Translations under genes and position numbers: made by a program
Assembly (NCBI GenBank): GCA_016285615.1
Contig: JAEERB010000095.1
Coordinates: 1 to 9,088, forward strand
DNA length: 9,088 nt
Direction of reading: 5' to 3'
Source: Bacteroidales bacterium
Lineage (GTDB): Bacteria > Bacteroidota > Bacteroidia > Bacteroidales > WCHB1-69
The notes under the pieces: generated by a model
What the model was told of the DNA's origin: nothing
Database searches by the model: none
The model's input: only the letters and a program-made list of their open reading frames with translations
Part shown: piece by piece, positions 1 to 5,859 of the stretch
Layout of the letters: every line of letters begins with the position of its first letter
Position numbering within the stretch: position 1 is the stretch's first letter

Positions 1-531
1 AGGCTGCACAGCGACTGCTTCAACGAGGAGATGCAGGAGTACATCAAGACCGACCCCGACCCGTTCGGCTTTGAGAACCTGCACTATGTGCGCACCATCG
101 ACGACTCGAAGAAGCTCAACACCTACAACCGACCCTGCATCATCATCTCGGCTTCGGGCATGATGGAGGCCGGCCGTATCAAACACCACCTGGCCAACAA
201 CATCGAGAACCCCAAGACCACCATCCTGTCGGTGGGCTATTGCTCACCTACCACACTGGGTGCCAAAATCTTACGTGGAGATAAGGAAGTCTCCATCTTC
301 GGCGTCAAGTACAAAGTGCGCGCCGCCGTCAAGAGCATCGAGGCCTACTCGGGCCACGCCGACTACCACGAATTGATCAAGTACCTCTCGAACCAGAAAA
401 CCCGCAAGCTGAAGAACATCTTCATCGTACACGGCGAGGACGAGTCGCGAAAAGAGTACGAACAGCATCTGCACGAAGCGGGACTGAAAAAGACCTACAT
501 CCCCAAATTCAAAGAAGAGGTGGAGATATAA
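1..531 (+). CDS. Beta-CASP/RMMBL metallo-beta-lactamase-fold RNase-like protein (3' part only)
   Basis: The reading frame is open from base 1, so the gene starts upstream; 176 codons plus TAA are visible. They cover the end of the beta-CASP domain and the C-terminal RMMBL (Zn-dependent RNA-metabolising beta-lactamase) motif. Signatures are SASGMMEAGRI (visible residues about 50-60), SGHAD (117-121, the beta-CASP motif B histidine) and VHGE (143-146, motif C histidine). Proteins of this family, related to CPSF-73 and the archaeal/bacterial KH-less homologues, are metal-dependent endo- or exoribonucleases in the cytoplasm. The N-terminal HxHxDH zinc site that would show catalytic competence lies outside the window. 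The gene converges on ackA and ends 54 bp before a strong palindromic terminator. The family call is firm; the exact substrate is unknown, so no gene symbol is given. Confidence 0.9.
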   Translation, partial: RLHSDCFNEEMQEYIKTDPDPFGFENLHYVRTIDDSKKLNTYNRPCIIISASGMMEAGRIKHHLANNIENPKTTILSVGYCSPTTLGAKILRGDKEVSIFGVKYKVRAAVKSIEAYSGHADYHELIKYLSNQKTRKLKNIFIVHGEDESRKEYEQHLHEAGLKKTYIPKFKEEVEI

Positions 532-603
532 ATGGCAAAAAATGTAGAAACGCAATTAATCGCATTTCTACTATATATCAAACAAAAAAGAAGGGGCGAA
601 TGA
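532..603 (+). CDS. Possible 23-codon micro-ORF abutting the RNase-like gene
   Basis: An ATG follows the TAA of the upstream gene with no gap (TAAATG) and opens 23 codons. The peptide begins MAKNVETQLIAF and ends with a basic tail, IKQKRRGE, after a short hydrophobic stretch (about residues 9-16). Its TGA (601-603) is the last triplet of the left arm of the palindromic terminator. The arrangement would allow translational coupling by reinitiation. No family is recognised, and an ORF this short can easily occur by chance, so it is listed as a candidate only. Confidence 0.15.
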   Translation: MAKNVETQLIAFLLYIKQKRRGE

Positions 604-621
604 TCATTCGCCCCTTCTTTT
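586..621. terminator. Perfect 36-bp palindrome, probable bidirectional intrinsic terminator
   Basis: The left arm AAAAGAAGGGGCGAATGA (586-603) is followed directly by its exact reverse complement TCATTCGCCCCTTCTTTT (604-621). In RNA it forms a G/C-rich stem, closed by a few unpaired central bases, with A residues 5' and U residues 3' on both strands. It sits between two convergent genes, 54 bp after the RNase-like gene and 19 bp after the ackA stop, as expected for one element ending transcription from both sides. Confidence 0.88.
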
Positions 622-640
622 ATTACAGGAAGAAATTCCT

Positions 641-1837
641 TTATTTCACCAAATTGTAAGTATCGGTGGCAATTACCAACTCTTCGTCGGTGGGGAATAC
701 CACTACGGTCACTTTCGAGTCGGGGGTTGAAATCACGCGGGCTTCGCCAACGGTCTCCTCGTTGATTTTCTTGTCGATTTTAATGCCCAGGAATTCCATG
801 TTGGAGAGGATGGGATCACGCATAAACCATGCGTTCTCGCCAATACCACCGGTCATAACCACGAGGTCCATGCCGTTCATCTCGGCTGCGTAGGCACCGA
901 TATACTTTTTCACTCTCTGGGCGAACATGTTGAACGCGTAGGTGCAGCGCTCGTCACCGGCATCGCGGCCTGCGCGCACGTCGCGCATATCCTGCTTGCC
1001 ACCGCTCACGCCTACCAAGCCCGACTTCTTGTTGAGCACGGTGTTCAGCGTTTTCATGTCCATATTTTCGTGTTCAACCAGATACATCACTGCACCAGCG
1101 TCAATGTCGCCGCAGCGGCTGCCCATCACGAGGCCTTCCACAGGGGTGAAACCCATCGAAGTGTCCACCGACTTGCCGTTCTTCACTGCAGCGATAGAGG
1201 CGCCACTACCGAGGTGGCAGGTCACAATTTTCAGGTCTTTCCAGTCCTTGCCAATCATTTTGGCGGCATTTTCGGCCACAAACTTATGGCTGGTGCCGTG
1301 GAAGCCGTAACGACGGATGCGGTATTTCTGATAATATTCGTAAGGAATGGCGTAGAGGTACGATTCGGCGGGCATCGTCAAGTGGAACGATGTGTCGAAC
1401 ACGGCTGCCATGGGAACACCTGGCAGCACTTCCTGCATGGCGCGGATACCGGCCAAGCTGCCCGGAATGTGCAACGGAGCAATGTCGCGCAACTTCTCAA
1501 TCTCTGCAATCACAGCATCGCTGATAACTGCACTCTGCGGGAAAGCTTCGCCGCCGTGAGCCACACGATGACCTACAGCACCGATCTCCTTCAGGTCGGA
1601 GATGACACCCATCTTGGCATCGGTCAATGCGTTCAAAACTATCTTGATACCAGCGGTATGGTCGGGAATAGGCAACTGCTCGTAATGTTTCTCGCCATTA
1701 TATTTGTGTGTGAACTCACCCATTTCAAGGCCGATACGTTCCAAAAGACCTTTGGCCATCACCTTGGCATTGTTGTCCATATCGATCAACTGATACTTGA
1801 TGGACGAACTGCCACAATTTAAAACCAGAATTTTCAT
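641..1837 (-). CDS. ackA: Acetate kinase (possibly acetate/propionate kinase)
   Basis: This 398-aa protein has the usual length of acetate kinase (ATP + acetate <-> ADP + acetyl phosphate), a cytoplasmic ASKHA-fold enzyme that makes ATP from acetyl-CoA together with phosphotransacetylase. Motifs in order are LNCGSSSIKY (residues 6-15, with N7), VGHRVAHGG (88-96, R91), H123, FDTSFH (147-152, catalytic D148), YGFHGTSHK (177-185, H180), HLGSGAS (208-214), GSRCGDIDAG (239-248, R241), TGGIGEN (329-335) and PTDEE (382-386). These match the active-site residues known from the Methanosarcina enzyme. The usual HNPPN/HNPAN segment after PLH reads HIPGS here. The ATG at 1835-1837 starts the standard N-terminus MKILVLNCGSS. 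No pta gene is adjacent in the window, and ackA appears to be a single-gene unit ending at the palindromic terminator. Propionate kinase activity cannot be excluded by sequence. Confidence 0.95.
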   Translation of the reverse strand: MKILVLNCGSSSIKYQLIDMDNNAKVMAKGLLERIGLEMGEFTHKYNGEKHYEQLPIPDHTAGIKIVLNALTDAKMGVISDLKEIGAVGHRVAHGGEAFPQSAVISDAVIAEIEKLRDIAPLHIPGSLAGIRAMQEVLPGVPMAAVFDTSFHLTMPAESYLYAIPYEYYQKYRIRRYGFHGTSHKFVAENAAKMIGKDWKDLKIVTCHLGSGASIAAVKNGKSVDTSMGFTPVEGLVMGSRCGDIDAGAVMYLVEHENMDMKTLNTVLNKKSGLVGVSGGKQDMRDVRAGRDAGDERCTYAFNMFAQRVKKYIGAYAAEMNGMDLVVMTGGIGENAWFMRDPILSNMEFLGIKIDKKINEETVGEARVISTPDSKVTVVVFPTDEELVIATDTYNLVK

Positions 1838-1983
1838 TTTATTGTATTTAATTGATTAATAATTGATTGTCGCTTTTCTCTTTTGCCTGAAATCATTACT
1901 CAAAACACATTGCCTTATTCCCAAATTTTAACATCCTTATTCTTAGCAATTTAACAATCCCCATTCTTTGAGCAAAAGTGAGG

Positions 1984-2018
1984 CAAATTTAATAAATTTT
2001 CTATTCCGAAATCTAAAG
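1984..2018 (-). promoter_or_regulatory. Candidate ackA promoter
   Basis: On the minus strand, bases 1991-1984 read TAAATTTG, a full match to the Bacteroidota -7 element TAnnTTTG. About 20 bp upstream, minus-strand bases 2018-2013 read CTTTAG, only a loose version of the -33 TTTG box. Transcription would begin near 1978. The -7 match is good but the -33 is weak, and A/T-rich sequence makes chance matches common. Confidence 0.4.
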
Positions 2019-2069
2019 ATGTGCTATTTAAAGTTCTTTTCCGCACAAAAAAAATCACAAAAAATAATC

Positions 2070-2101
2070 TTTGGATTTTCATAAAAAAATCCTTATCTTT
2101 G
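2070..2101 (+). promoter_or_regulatory. Strong Bacteroidota-type promoter of the rightward operon
   Basis: TTTG at 2070-2073 is followed after exactly 20 bp by TATCTTTG at 2094-2101, a complete match to the sigma-70-type consensus of Bacteroidota (-33 TTTG, -7 TAnnTTTG). The predicted transcription start, around 2106-2108, leaves a leader of only about 17-19 nt before the ATG at 2125. It would drive the 199-aa gene, the lipoprotein, meaB and probably xerD. Confidence 0.75.
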
Positions 2102-2124
2102 CGACACTATAAAAACTCATCATC

Positions 2125-2724
2125 ATGCCCTATCTCTGCGACAGTATTAAGGATTTACGCACCCATGTGGAATACACTTTAGACCATCCCATTCACACTT
2201 TTTCTGATTTGAAGTTCCTTGCATGGAACATCTCAGAAAAAACGGGGGAAACAGTCTATCCCGAAATTTTCAAACCTATTTGGAACATCGATGACGACGG
2301 AAGCATCCCCATTCTGATCTCCACCCTGCGCATCATGGCCGAATATGTCAACATTCCCGAGTGGACCACCTACAAAAAACTGAATAACAGCATTGACGAA
2401 TTGGCCCAAAACAACATTTTCCTCTATACAAGTCTGTCGCCCCAACAGTTGGAAGTGGGCAACCATGTCGAGATTGGCTGGGGAAAAATCTCTTTCTGCT
2501 ACCTTGACTACTATGGCGACGACCGGTTTTTCATCCGCCGCTCCATCCACACCAAATTGGAGGCAGGCGACACTTTCCGCTGCAAACTGTTCGAAGTAGG
2601 CAAGCCCGCCCAGCTTACCCACCTTGACACCAAGACCGATAAAGACCTGATACTGATTCTGGGACAGAAAGAGGGTTTGAAGAACATTCAGGTTATCACT
2701 CAGAAAATAGATAAATTCTTATGA
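2125..2724 (+). CDS. Bacteroidota-specific hypothetical protein, HTH-like N-terminus plus beta-rich C-terminus
   Basis: This 199-aa protein has no signal peptide or membrane segment and is probably cytoplasmic. From memory it resembles a family of Bacteroidota hypothetical proteins. In those, an N-terminal helical domain follows the pattern LSxxIxxxTGxxVSxxTLKRLWG...STLxxLAxYxGYxxW, here LAWNISEKTGETVYPEIFKPIW (split: LAWNISEKTG, residues about 32-41, then ETVYPEIFKPIW) and STLRIMAEYVNIPEW (about 66-80). Their C-terminal half follows GDxIxIGW...YLGxxxFxV...KLxxGDTFxCxxFxxGxPLxL...xxGxxxGL, here GNHVEIGWG, KLEAGDTFRCKLFEVGKPAQL and LGQKEGLKNI. The helical part could bind DNA, but the segment normally reading SxxTLKRLWG is changed to YPEIFKPIWN, so DNA binding may be lost. 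It is the first gene after a strong promoter and overlaps the lipoprotein by ATGA. Real coding sequence is nearly certain; function is inferred. Confidence 0.85.
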   Translation: MPYLCDSIKDLRTHVEYTLDHPIHTFSDLKFLAWNISEKTGETVYPEIFKPIWNIDDDGSIPILISTLRIMAEYVNIPEWTTYKKLNNSIDELAQNNIFLYTSLSPQQLEVGNHVEIGWGKISFCYLDYYGDDRFFIRRSIHTKLEAGDTFRCKLFEVGKPAQLTHLDTKTDKDLILILGQKEGLKNIQVITQKIDKFL

Positions 2725-2975
2725 AACAGATATTTGTGATTACAAGTTTTGCTTTAGCCCTGCTATTGGGAACCACCTCGTGCGACAAGGGCTGCACCTG
2801 CAAATACTACGATGAGAACGGCAATTTGGTGGAAACCGAGAATTGGGACAGCGACGTGATGAGCGAAACCGAATGCAGTTCCCGAGACGGCCAGACCAAC
2901 GTTTCCATTACCGTGGATAGCGAGAGCATGGTGGCCAGTCGCGTGGAATGCACCTCTGGAACATCCTCTTATTAA
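2721..2975 (+). CDS. Small cysteine-containing lipoprotein, unknown function
   Basis: This 84-aa protein opens with a short basic N-terminus and a hydrophobic segment (residues 4-16, FVITSFALALLL region), then GTTSC, giving a signal peptidase II-type lipobox with Cys21 as the lipidated residue. The lipobox is loose (TTS before Cys) but acceptable for Bacteroidota. The mature part is only 64 residues, acidic, with four further cysteines (C25, C27, C52, C77) that could form two disulfides in the periplasm, and the motif KGCTCKYYDENGNLVET. No clear acidic surface-export signal follows Cys21 (the sequence is CDKG), so an inner leaflet, periplasm-facing position is as likely as surface display. 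Its ATG overlaps the stop of the preceding gene (ATGA), indicating translational coupling, and meaB starts 12 bp after it. The function is not recognised. Confidence 0.82.
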   Translation: MKQIFVITSFALALLLGTTSCDKGCTCKYYDENGNLVETENWDSDVMSETECSSRDGQTNVSITVDSESMVASRVECTSGTSSY

Positions 2976-2987
2976 GCCTATTACATT

Positions 2988-4052
2988 ATGGATGATACTT
3001 TCAATTCGGCATTGAGCGTACAGGAAGGCATCGAACAGCCTTCGGAAGTGAACCCCTACCTCACCAAACGGCAGCCCAAGCGCGAGCTGACCGCCGACGA
3101 GTGTGTGGAGGGCATCCTCCGTGGCGACAGGGTGGTGCTCAGTCGCGCTATCACACTGATTGAGAGTACGAAGCCAGAGCATTACGCCAAAGGACAGGAA
3201 GTCATTGAGCGCTGCCTGCCGCACAGCGGCAACTCCATCCGTATTGGCATCACGGGCGTGCCAGGAGCTGGCAAGAGCACCTTCATCGAGAGTTTCGGCA
3301 CCTACCTCACCACTCAGGGCCACAAAGTGGCAGTGCTCGCCATCGACCCGAGCAGCGAACGCTCGAAGGGCAGCATCTTAGGCGACAAGACACGCATGGA
3401 GAGCCTGTCGGTCAACCCCAAGGCCTTCATCCGCCCCACCCCGTCGGGCCTGACTTTAGGCGGTGTGGCACGCAAAACCCGCGAGACCATCATCCTGTGC
3501 GAGGCCGCCGGCTTTGACACCATACTCGTCGAAACCGTCGGCGTGGGCCAGTCGGAAACCATCGTCAAGTCGATGACCGATTTCTTCCTGCTGCTGCTCA
3601 TCGCGGGCGCGGGCGATGAACTGCAGGGCATCAAACGCGGCATCATGGAGATGGCCGACGCCATTGTCATCACCAAAGCCGATGGCGACAACCAACTCAA
3701 GGCTCAACAGGCCCGCAACCAGTACCAGTCGGTCATCAACCTCTTCCCCGCCAACGACAACGGCTGGAAGGTGCCCGTGACCACCAGCTCGGTATATGAC
3801 CAGCCCTCCATCATCGCCATCTCCGACCTCATCAACCGCTTTGCCGAAGAGACCCGCGCCAACGGCTTCTTCCACCTGCAACGCAACCAACAGTTAGTGA
3901 AGAGCTTCTACGAATGGATCGACTTCTCCATCAAGAGCCGCTTTTACGAAAATAAAGAGGTTAAACAACTGATAGAAAAACTGTTACCGCAAATCCAAAG
4001 CGGACATATCACGCCTTACCAAGCTGGACATCAGATTTTGGAAAACCATTAA
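2988..4052 (+). CDS. meaB: MeaB/ArgK-type G-protein, methylmalonyl-CoA mutase chaperone
   Basis: This 354-aa protein is a SIMIBI-class P-loop GTPase of the MeaB/ArgK/MMAA family. It protects and reloads adenosylcobalamin-dependent methylmalonyl-CoA mutase in the cytoplasm, part of the succinate-propionate pathway of Bacteroidota. Signatures are Walker A GVPGAGKST (residues 90-98), the family switch region SSERSKGSILGDKTRM (122-137), ETVGVGQSE (182-190, Walker B/switch II) and TKAD (229-232, guanine specificity, in place of NKxD). A helical N-terminal extension (about 1-80) and a C-terminal dimerisation arm (about 300-354) fit the family. Its client, the mutase, is not in the window. The ATG at 2988 lies 12 bp after the lipoprotein stop, and xerD begins 11 bp after its own TAA, so it is inside an operon. 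The old name ArgK (arginine kinase) is a misannotation. Confidence 0.95.
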   Translation: MDDTFNSALSVQEGIEQPSEVNPYLTKRQPKRELTADECVEGILRGDRVVLSRAITLIESTKPEHYAKGQEVIERCLPHSGNSIRIGITGVPGAGKSTFIESFGTYLTTQGHKVAVLAIDPSSERSKGSILGDKTRMESLSVNPKAFIRPTPSGLTLGGVARKTRETIILCEAAGFDTILVETVGVGQSETIVKSMTDFFLLLLIAGAGDELQGIKRGIMEMADAIVITKADGDNQLKAQQARNQYQSVINLFPANDNGWKVPVTTSSVYDQPSIIAISDLINRFAEETRANGFFHLQRNQQLVKSFYEWIDFSIKSRFYENKEVKQLIEKLLPQIQSGHITPYQAGHQILENH

Positions 4053-4063
4053 CAACAACACGG

Positions 4064-4957
4064 GTGAACAGCTCAGAACAATACCTCCAACGGTTTTACC
4101 AATACATACGCATCGAAAAGTCACTGTCGCCCAGGACGGTGGAAGCCTACATGCGCGACATCCGGAAGTTTGACGATTTCCTCGGAGGCCGCAAAGAGCT
4201 CGACAAGGTGGAATTAGCTGATTTACAGGAATTTCTAACCACCTTGTATGACGAAAAAATACAGGCGCGGTCGCAAGCGCGCATCATCTCGGGCATCAAG
4301 GCATTTTACCACTTTTTAGTTTTCGAGAACTCCATAGAGGAGGACCCCACCGAACTGCTCGACTCGCCCAAAATCGGACGGAAGTTGCCCTCGGTGCTCT
4401 CCATTCCTGAGATAGAGTCCATCCTCGACTGCATCGACCTGAGCAAGCCTGAGGGCCACCGCAACAAAGCCATCATCGAAGTGCTGTACGGCTGCGGGCT
4501 CCGTGTCAGCGAGCTTACCGAACTGCGACTCTCGTGGCTCCATTTCACCGACGGCTTCGTCCGCATCATCGGCAAGGGCAACAAAGAACGGCTGGTACCT
4601 ATCGGACAGACGGCGCAGAAAGCCGTGATGCTTTACGTGGAAGGCGAACGCGAGAAACTTAAGATCAAAAAAGGCTGCGAAGATATCGTCTTCCTCAACC
4701 GCCGCGGCAGTAAGCTCACCCGCGCCATGATCTTCCACATCATCAAGGAGTTGGCACACAAAGCAGGCATCACCAAGACCATCAGTCCGCACACCTTCCG
4801 CCACTCTTTCGCCACCCACCTCATCGATGGCGGCGCCGACCTGCGCGCTGTGCAGGAGATGCTCGGCCATGAGAGCATCATCACCACCGAAATCTACACC
4901 CACCTCGACCGCAACTATATCAAAGAGAATATCGCCAAGTATCACCCTCGATATTAA
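4064..4957 (+). CDS. xerD: Tyrosine recombinase XerD (chromosome dimer resolution)
   Basis: This 297-aa tyrosine recombinase is almost exactly the length of E. coli XerD (298). The N-terminal SAM-like core-binding domain spans about 1-90 (YIRIEKSLSPRTVEAYMRDI) and the catalytic domain about 105-297. All six catalytic residues are present: R147 (YGCGLRVSEL), K171 (GKGNKERLVP), H243 and R246 (SPHTFRHSFATHL), H269 (LGHESI) and nucleophile Y278 (TEIYTHLD). Their spacing matches E. coli XerD (148/172/244/247/270/279) with a uniform one-residue offset. The start is GTG at 4064; the next in-frame ATG would delete the first helix of the core-binding domain. It acts with XerC at dif during chromosome segregation. 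Its complete motifs and housekeeping context argue against a phage or integron integrase. It probably ends the operon, although no terminator hairpin follows. Confidence 0.94.
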   Translation: MNSSEQYLQRFYQYIRIEKSLSPRTVEAYMRDIRKFDDFLGGRKELDKVELADLQEFLTTLYDEKIQARSQARIISGIKAFYHFLVFENSIEEDPTELLDSPKIGRKLPSVLSIPEIESILDCIDLSKPEGHRNKAIIEVLYGCGLRVSELTELRLSWLHFTDGFVRIIGKGNKERLVPIGQTAQKAVMLYVEGEREKLKIKKGCEDIVFLNRRGSKLTRAMIFHIIKELAHKAGITKTISPHTFRHSFATHLIDGGADLRAVQEMLGHESIITTEIYTHLDRNYIKENIAKYHPRY

Positions 4958-4990
4958 CCCGCCGAAGGTTCCCCGTTTAAAAATTTTTTG

Positions 4991-4998
4991 TATCTTTG
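4991..4998 (+). promoter_or_regulatory. elbB promoter -7 element
   Basis: TATCTTTG matches the Bacteroidota -7 consensus TAnnTTTG in the 83-bp gap between xerD and elbB. The expected -33 position (about 4967-4971, GGTTC) has only a partial TT match. Transcription would start near 5004, leaving a leader of about 37 nt before the ATG at 5041. Confidence 0.5.
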
Positions 4999-5040
4999 CC
5001 GTTTCCAAAGCGACATTAAAGATTTAATACATTGAACAAT

Positions 5041-5688
5041 ATGAAAAAATTTGCTGTTATACTAAGCGGCTGCGGCTCTATGGACGGATCGGAAATTCAC
5101 GAGGCGGTAATGACGCTGCTGGCCATCGACCGGAACGACTGTTCCTACACCATCTTCGCACCCGACAAACCGCAACGCAGTGTGGTGAACCATGCCACCA
5201 AAGAGAACATGAACGAGACGCGCAACATGCTGGTGGAAGCCGCCCGCATCGCCCGCGGCGACATCCATCCCATCAGCGAGTACGACCCCACGCACTTCGA
5301 TGCGTTGGTATTCCCCGGCGGCTTCGGCGCAGCCAAAAACCTCTTCACCTACGCATTTGATGGTGCCAAGGCCAAAGTGGACCCCGATATCGCCAAGATC
5401 ATCAAAGAGACTCACAAGCTGCGCAAACCTATTGGTGCCCTGTGCATTGCACCCGTACTGCTGGCCTGCGTACTGCACAACATCACCATCACCGTGGGCA
5501 CCGACAAGCAGACCATCAACGACGTGGAACAGATGGGCGCCACCCACATCAACACCAACCAGACCGAAGTCATTGCCGACAAGGAAAACATGATTTTCTC
5601 GACACCCTGCTATATGCTGCCCGCCACCATCGCCGACATTGCCGATTGTGCAGAAAACCTGATTGAGGCTATTTTGGAAAATCTATAA
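5041..5688 (+). CDS. elbB: ElbB, DJ-1/PfpI-superfamily isoprenoid-biosynthesis-linked glyoxalase
   Basis: This 215-aa protein of the class I amidotransferase-like/DJ-1 superfamily strongly resembles E. coli ElbB along its whole length. Shared blocks are MKKFAVILSGCG (1-12), DGSEIHEAVMTLLA (15-28), ETRNMLVEAARIARG (59-73), FPGGFGAAKNL (91-101), the nucleophile-elbow segment GALCIAPVLL (132-141, Cys135), TVGTDKQ (151-157) and STPCYML (187-193). The E. coli protein has been linked to early isoprenoid biosynthesis and reported to have glutathione-independent glyoxalase activity; its physiological role remains unsettled. The ATG at 5041 is preferred because the homologue begins with the same MKK; a TTG nine bases upstream is in frame but has no support. 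The gene has its own promoter element and a terminator, so it is probably monocistronic. Confidence 0.92.
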   Translation: MKKFAVILSGCGSMDGSEIHEAVMTLLAIDRNDCSYTIFAPDKPQRSVVNHATKENMNETRNMLVEAARIARGDIHPISEYDPTHFDALVFPGGFGAAKNLFTYAFDGAKAKVDPDIAKIIKETHKLRKPIGALCIAPVLLACVLHNITITVGTDKQTINDVEQMGATHINTNQTEVIADKENMIFSTPCYMLPATIADIADCAENLIEAILENL

Positions 5689-5721
5689 TATTGATATATA
5701 ACAATATAAATCCCATCATAC

Positions 5722-5751
5722 AAACCTGCTCCTCAAAGCAGGTTTTTTTTT
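5722..5751 (+). terminator. Intrinsic terminator of elbB
   Basis: The stem AAACCTGCT (5722-5730) and AGCAGGTTT (5737-5745) is a perfect 9-bp pairing around a 6-nt loop, and the T run 5743-5751 forms the U-tract. It starts 34 bp after the elbB stop. Confidence 0.9.
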
Positions 5752-5763
5752 AAGTTTTTTTAT

Positions 5764-5771
5764 TAACTTTG
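5764..5771 (+). promoter_or_regulatory. -7 element of the C10 protease promoter
   Basis: TAACTTTG is a full match to the Bacteroidota -7 consensus. The -33 region falls at about 5740-5745 (AGGTTT), inside the right arm of the elbB terminator, and matches only loosely. The start would be near 5777, giving an A/T-rich leader of about 83 nt before the ATG at 5860. The leader contains a weak 7-bp inverted repeat (AAAAGGT 5780-5786 / ACCTTTT 5804-5810). Confidence 0.55.
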
Positions 5772-5859
5772 CGCCGCAAAAAAGGTCAACTATATATTGT
5801 ATCACCTTTTAAACAATATTCTTACGAAATAAATAGACGACATAAAATCCAAATCCATT

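Larger units (their letters stand above)
1838..2124. promoter_or_regulatory. Divergent A/T-rich control region between ackA and the rightward operon
   Basis: These 287 bp hold no convincing gene. The right third carries a near-ideal Bacteroidota promoter for the rightward unit. Around 1984-2018 is a plausible leftward promoter for ackA, which would give ackA a leader of about 140 nt. Within that leader, close to the ackA start, the 9-mer TAATTGATT occurs twice in direct orientation (1849-1857 and 1860-1868), spaced 11 bp apart start to start, about one helical turn. This could be an operator or simply A/T-rich sequence. No riboswitch fold was recognised. Confidence 0.6.

Noticed and set aside
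240..300. Short stretch of lower-GC codons in the RNase-like gene, as if from gene conversion
   Set aside because: It covers only about 20 codons and the protein motifs run through it without a break; random variation is sufficient.
1070..1822. 250-codon open frame antisense to ackA
   Set aside because: It mirrors the acetate kinase frame, whose active-site motifs are all intact, and its translation shows no domain or family pattern. The same applies to long antisense frames over meaB, xerD and elbB (for example 3456-3890, 4316-5008, 5062-5547).
4064..4957. Mobile-element integrase reading of the tyrosine recombinase
   Set aside because: Length and catalytic spacing match chromosomal XerD almost exactly, and no att-like repeats, tRNA gene or mobile cargo lie nearby.
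5032..5040. Upstream TTG start for elbB
   Set aside because: It adds only three residues; homologous ElbB begins with MKK, which matches the ATG at 5041.
5780..5810. Inverted repeat AAAAGGT/ACCTTTT in the protease leader as a regulatory hairpin
   Set aside because: The stem is only 7 bp, mostly A-T, with a 17-nt loop, so it is likely to be weak; mentioned only with the promoter.
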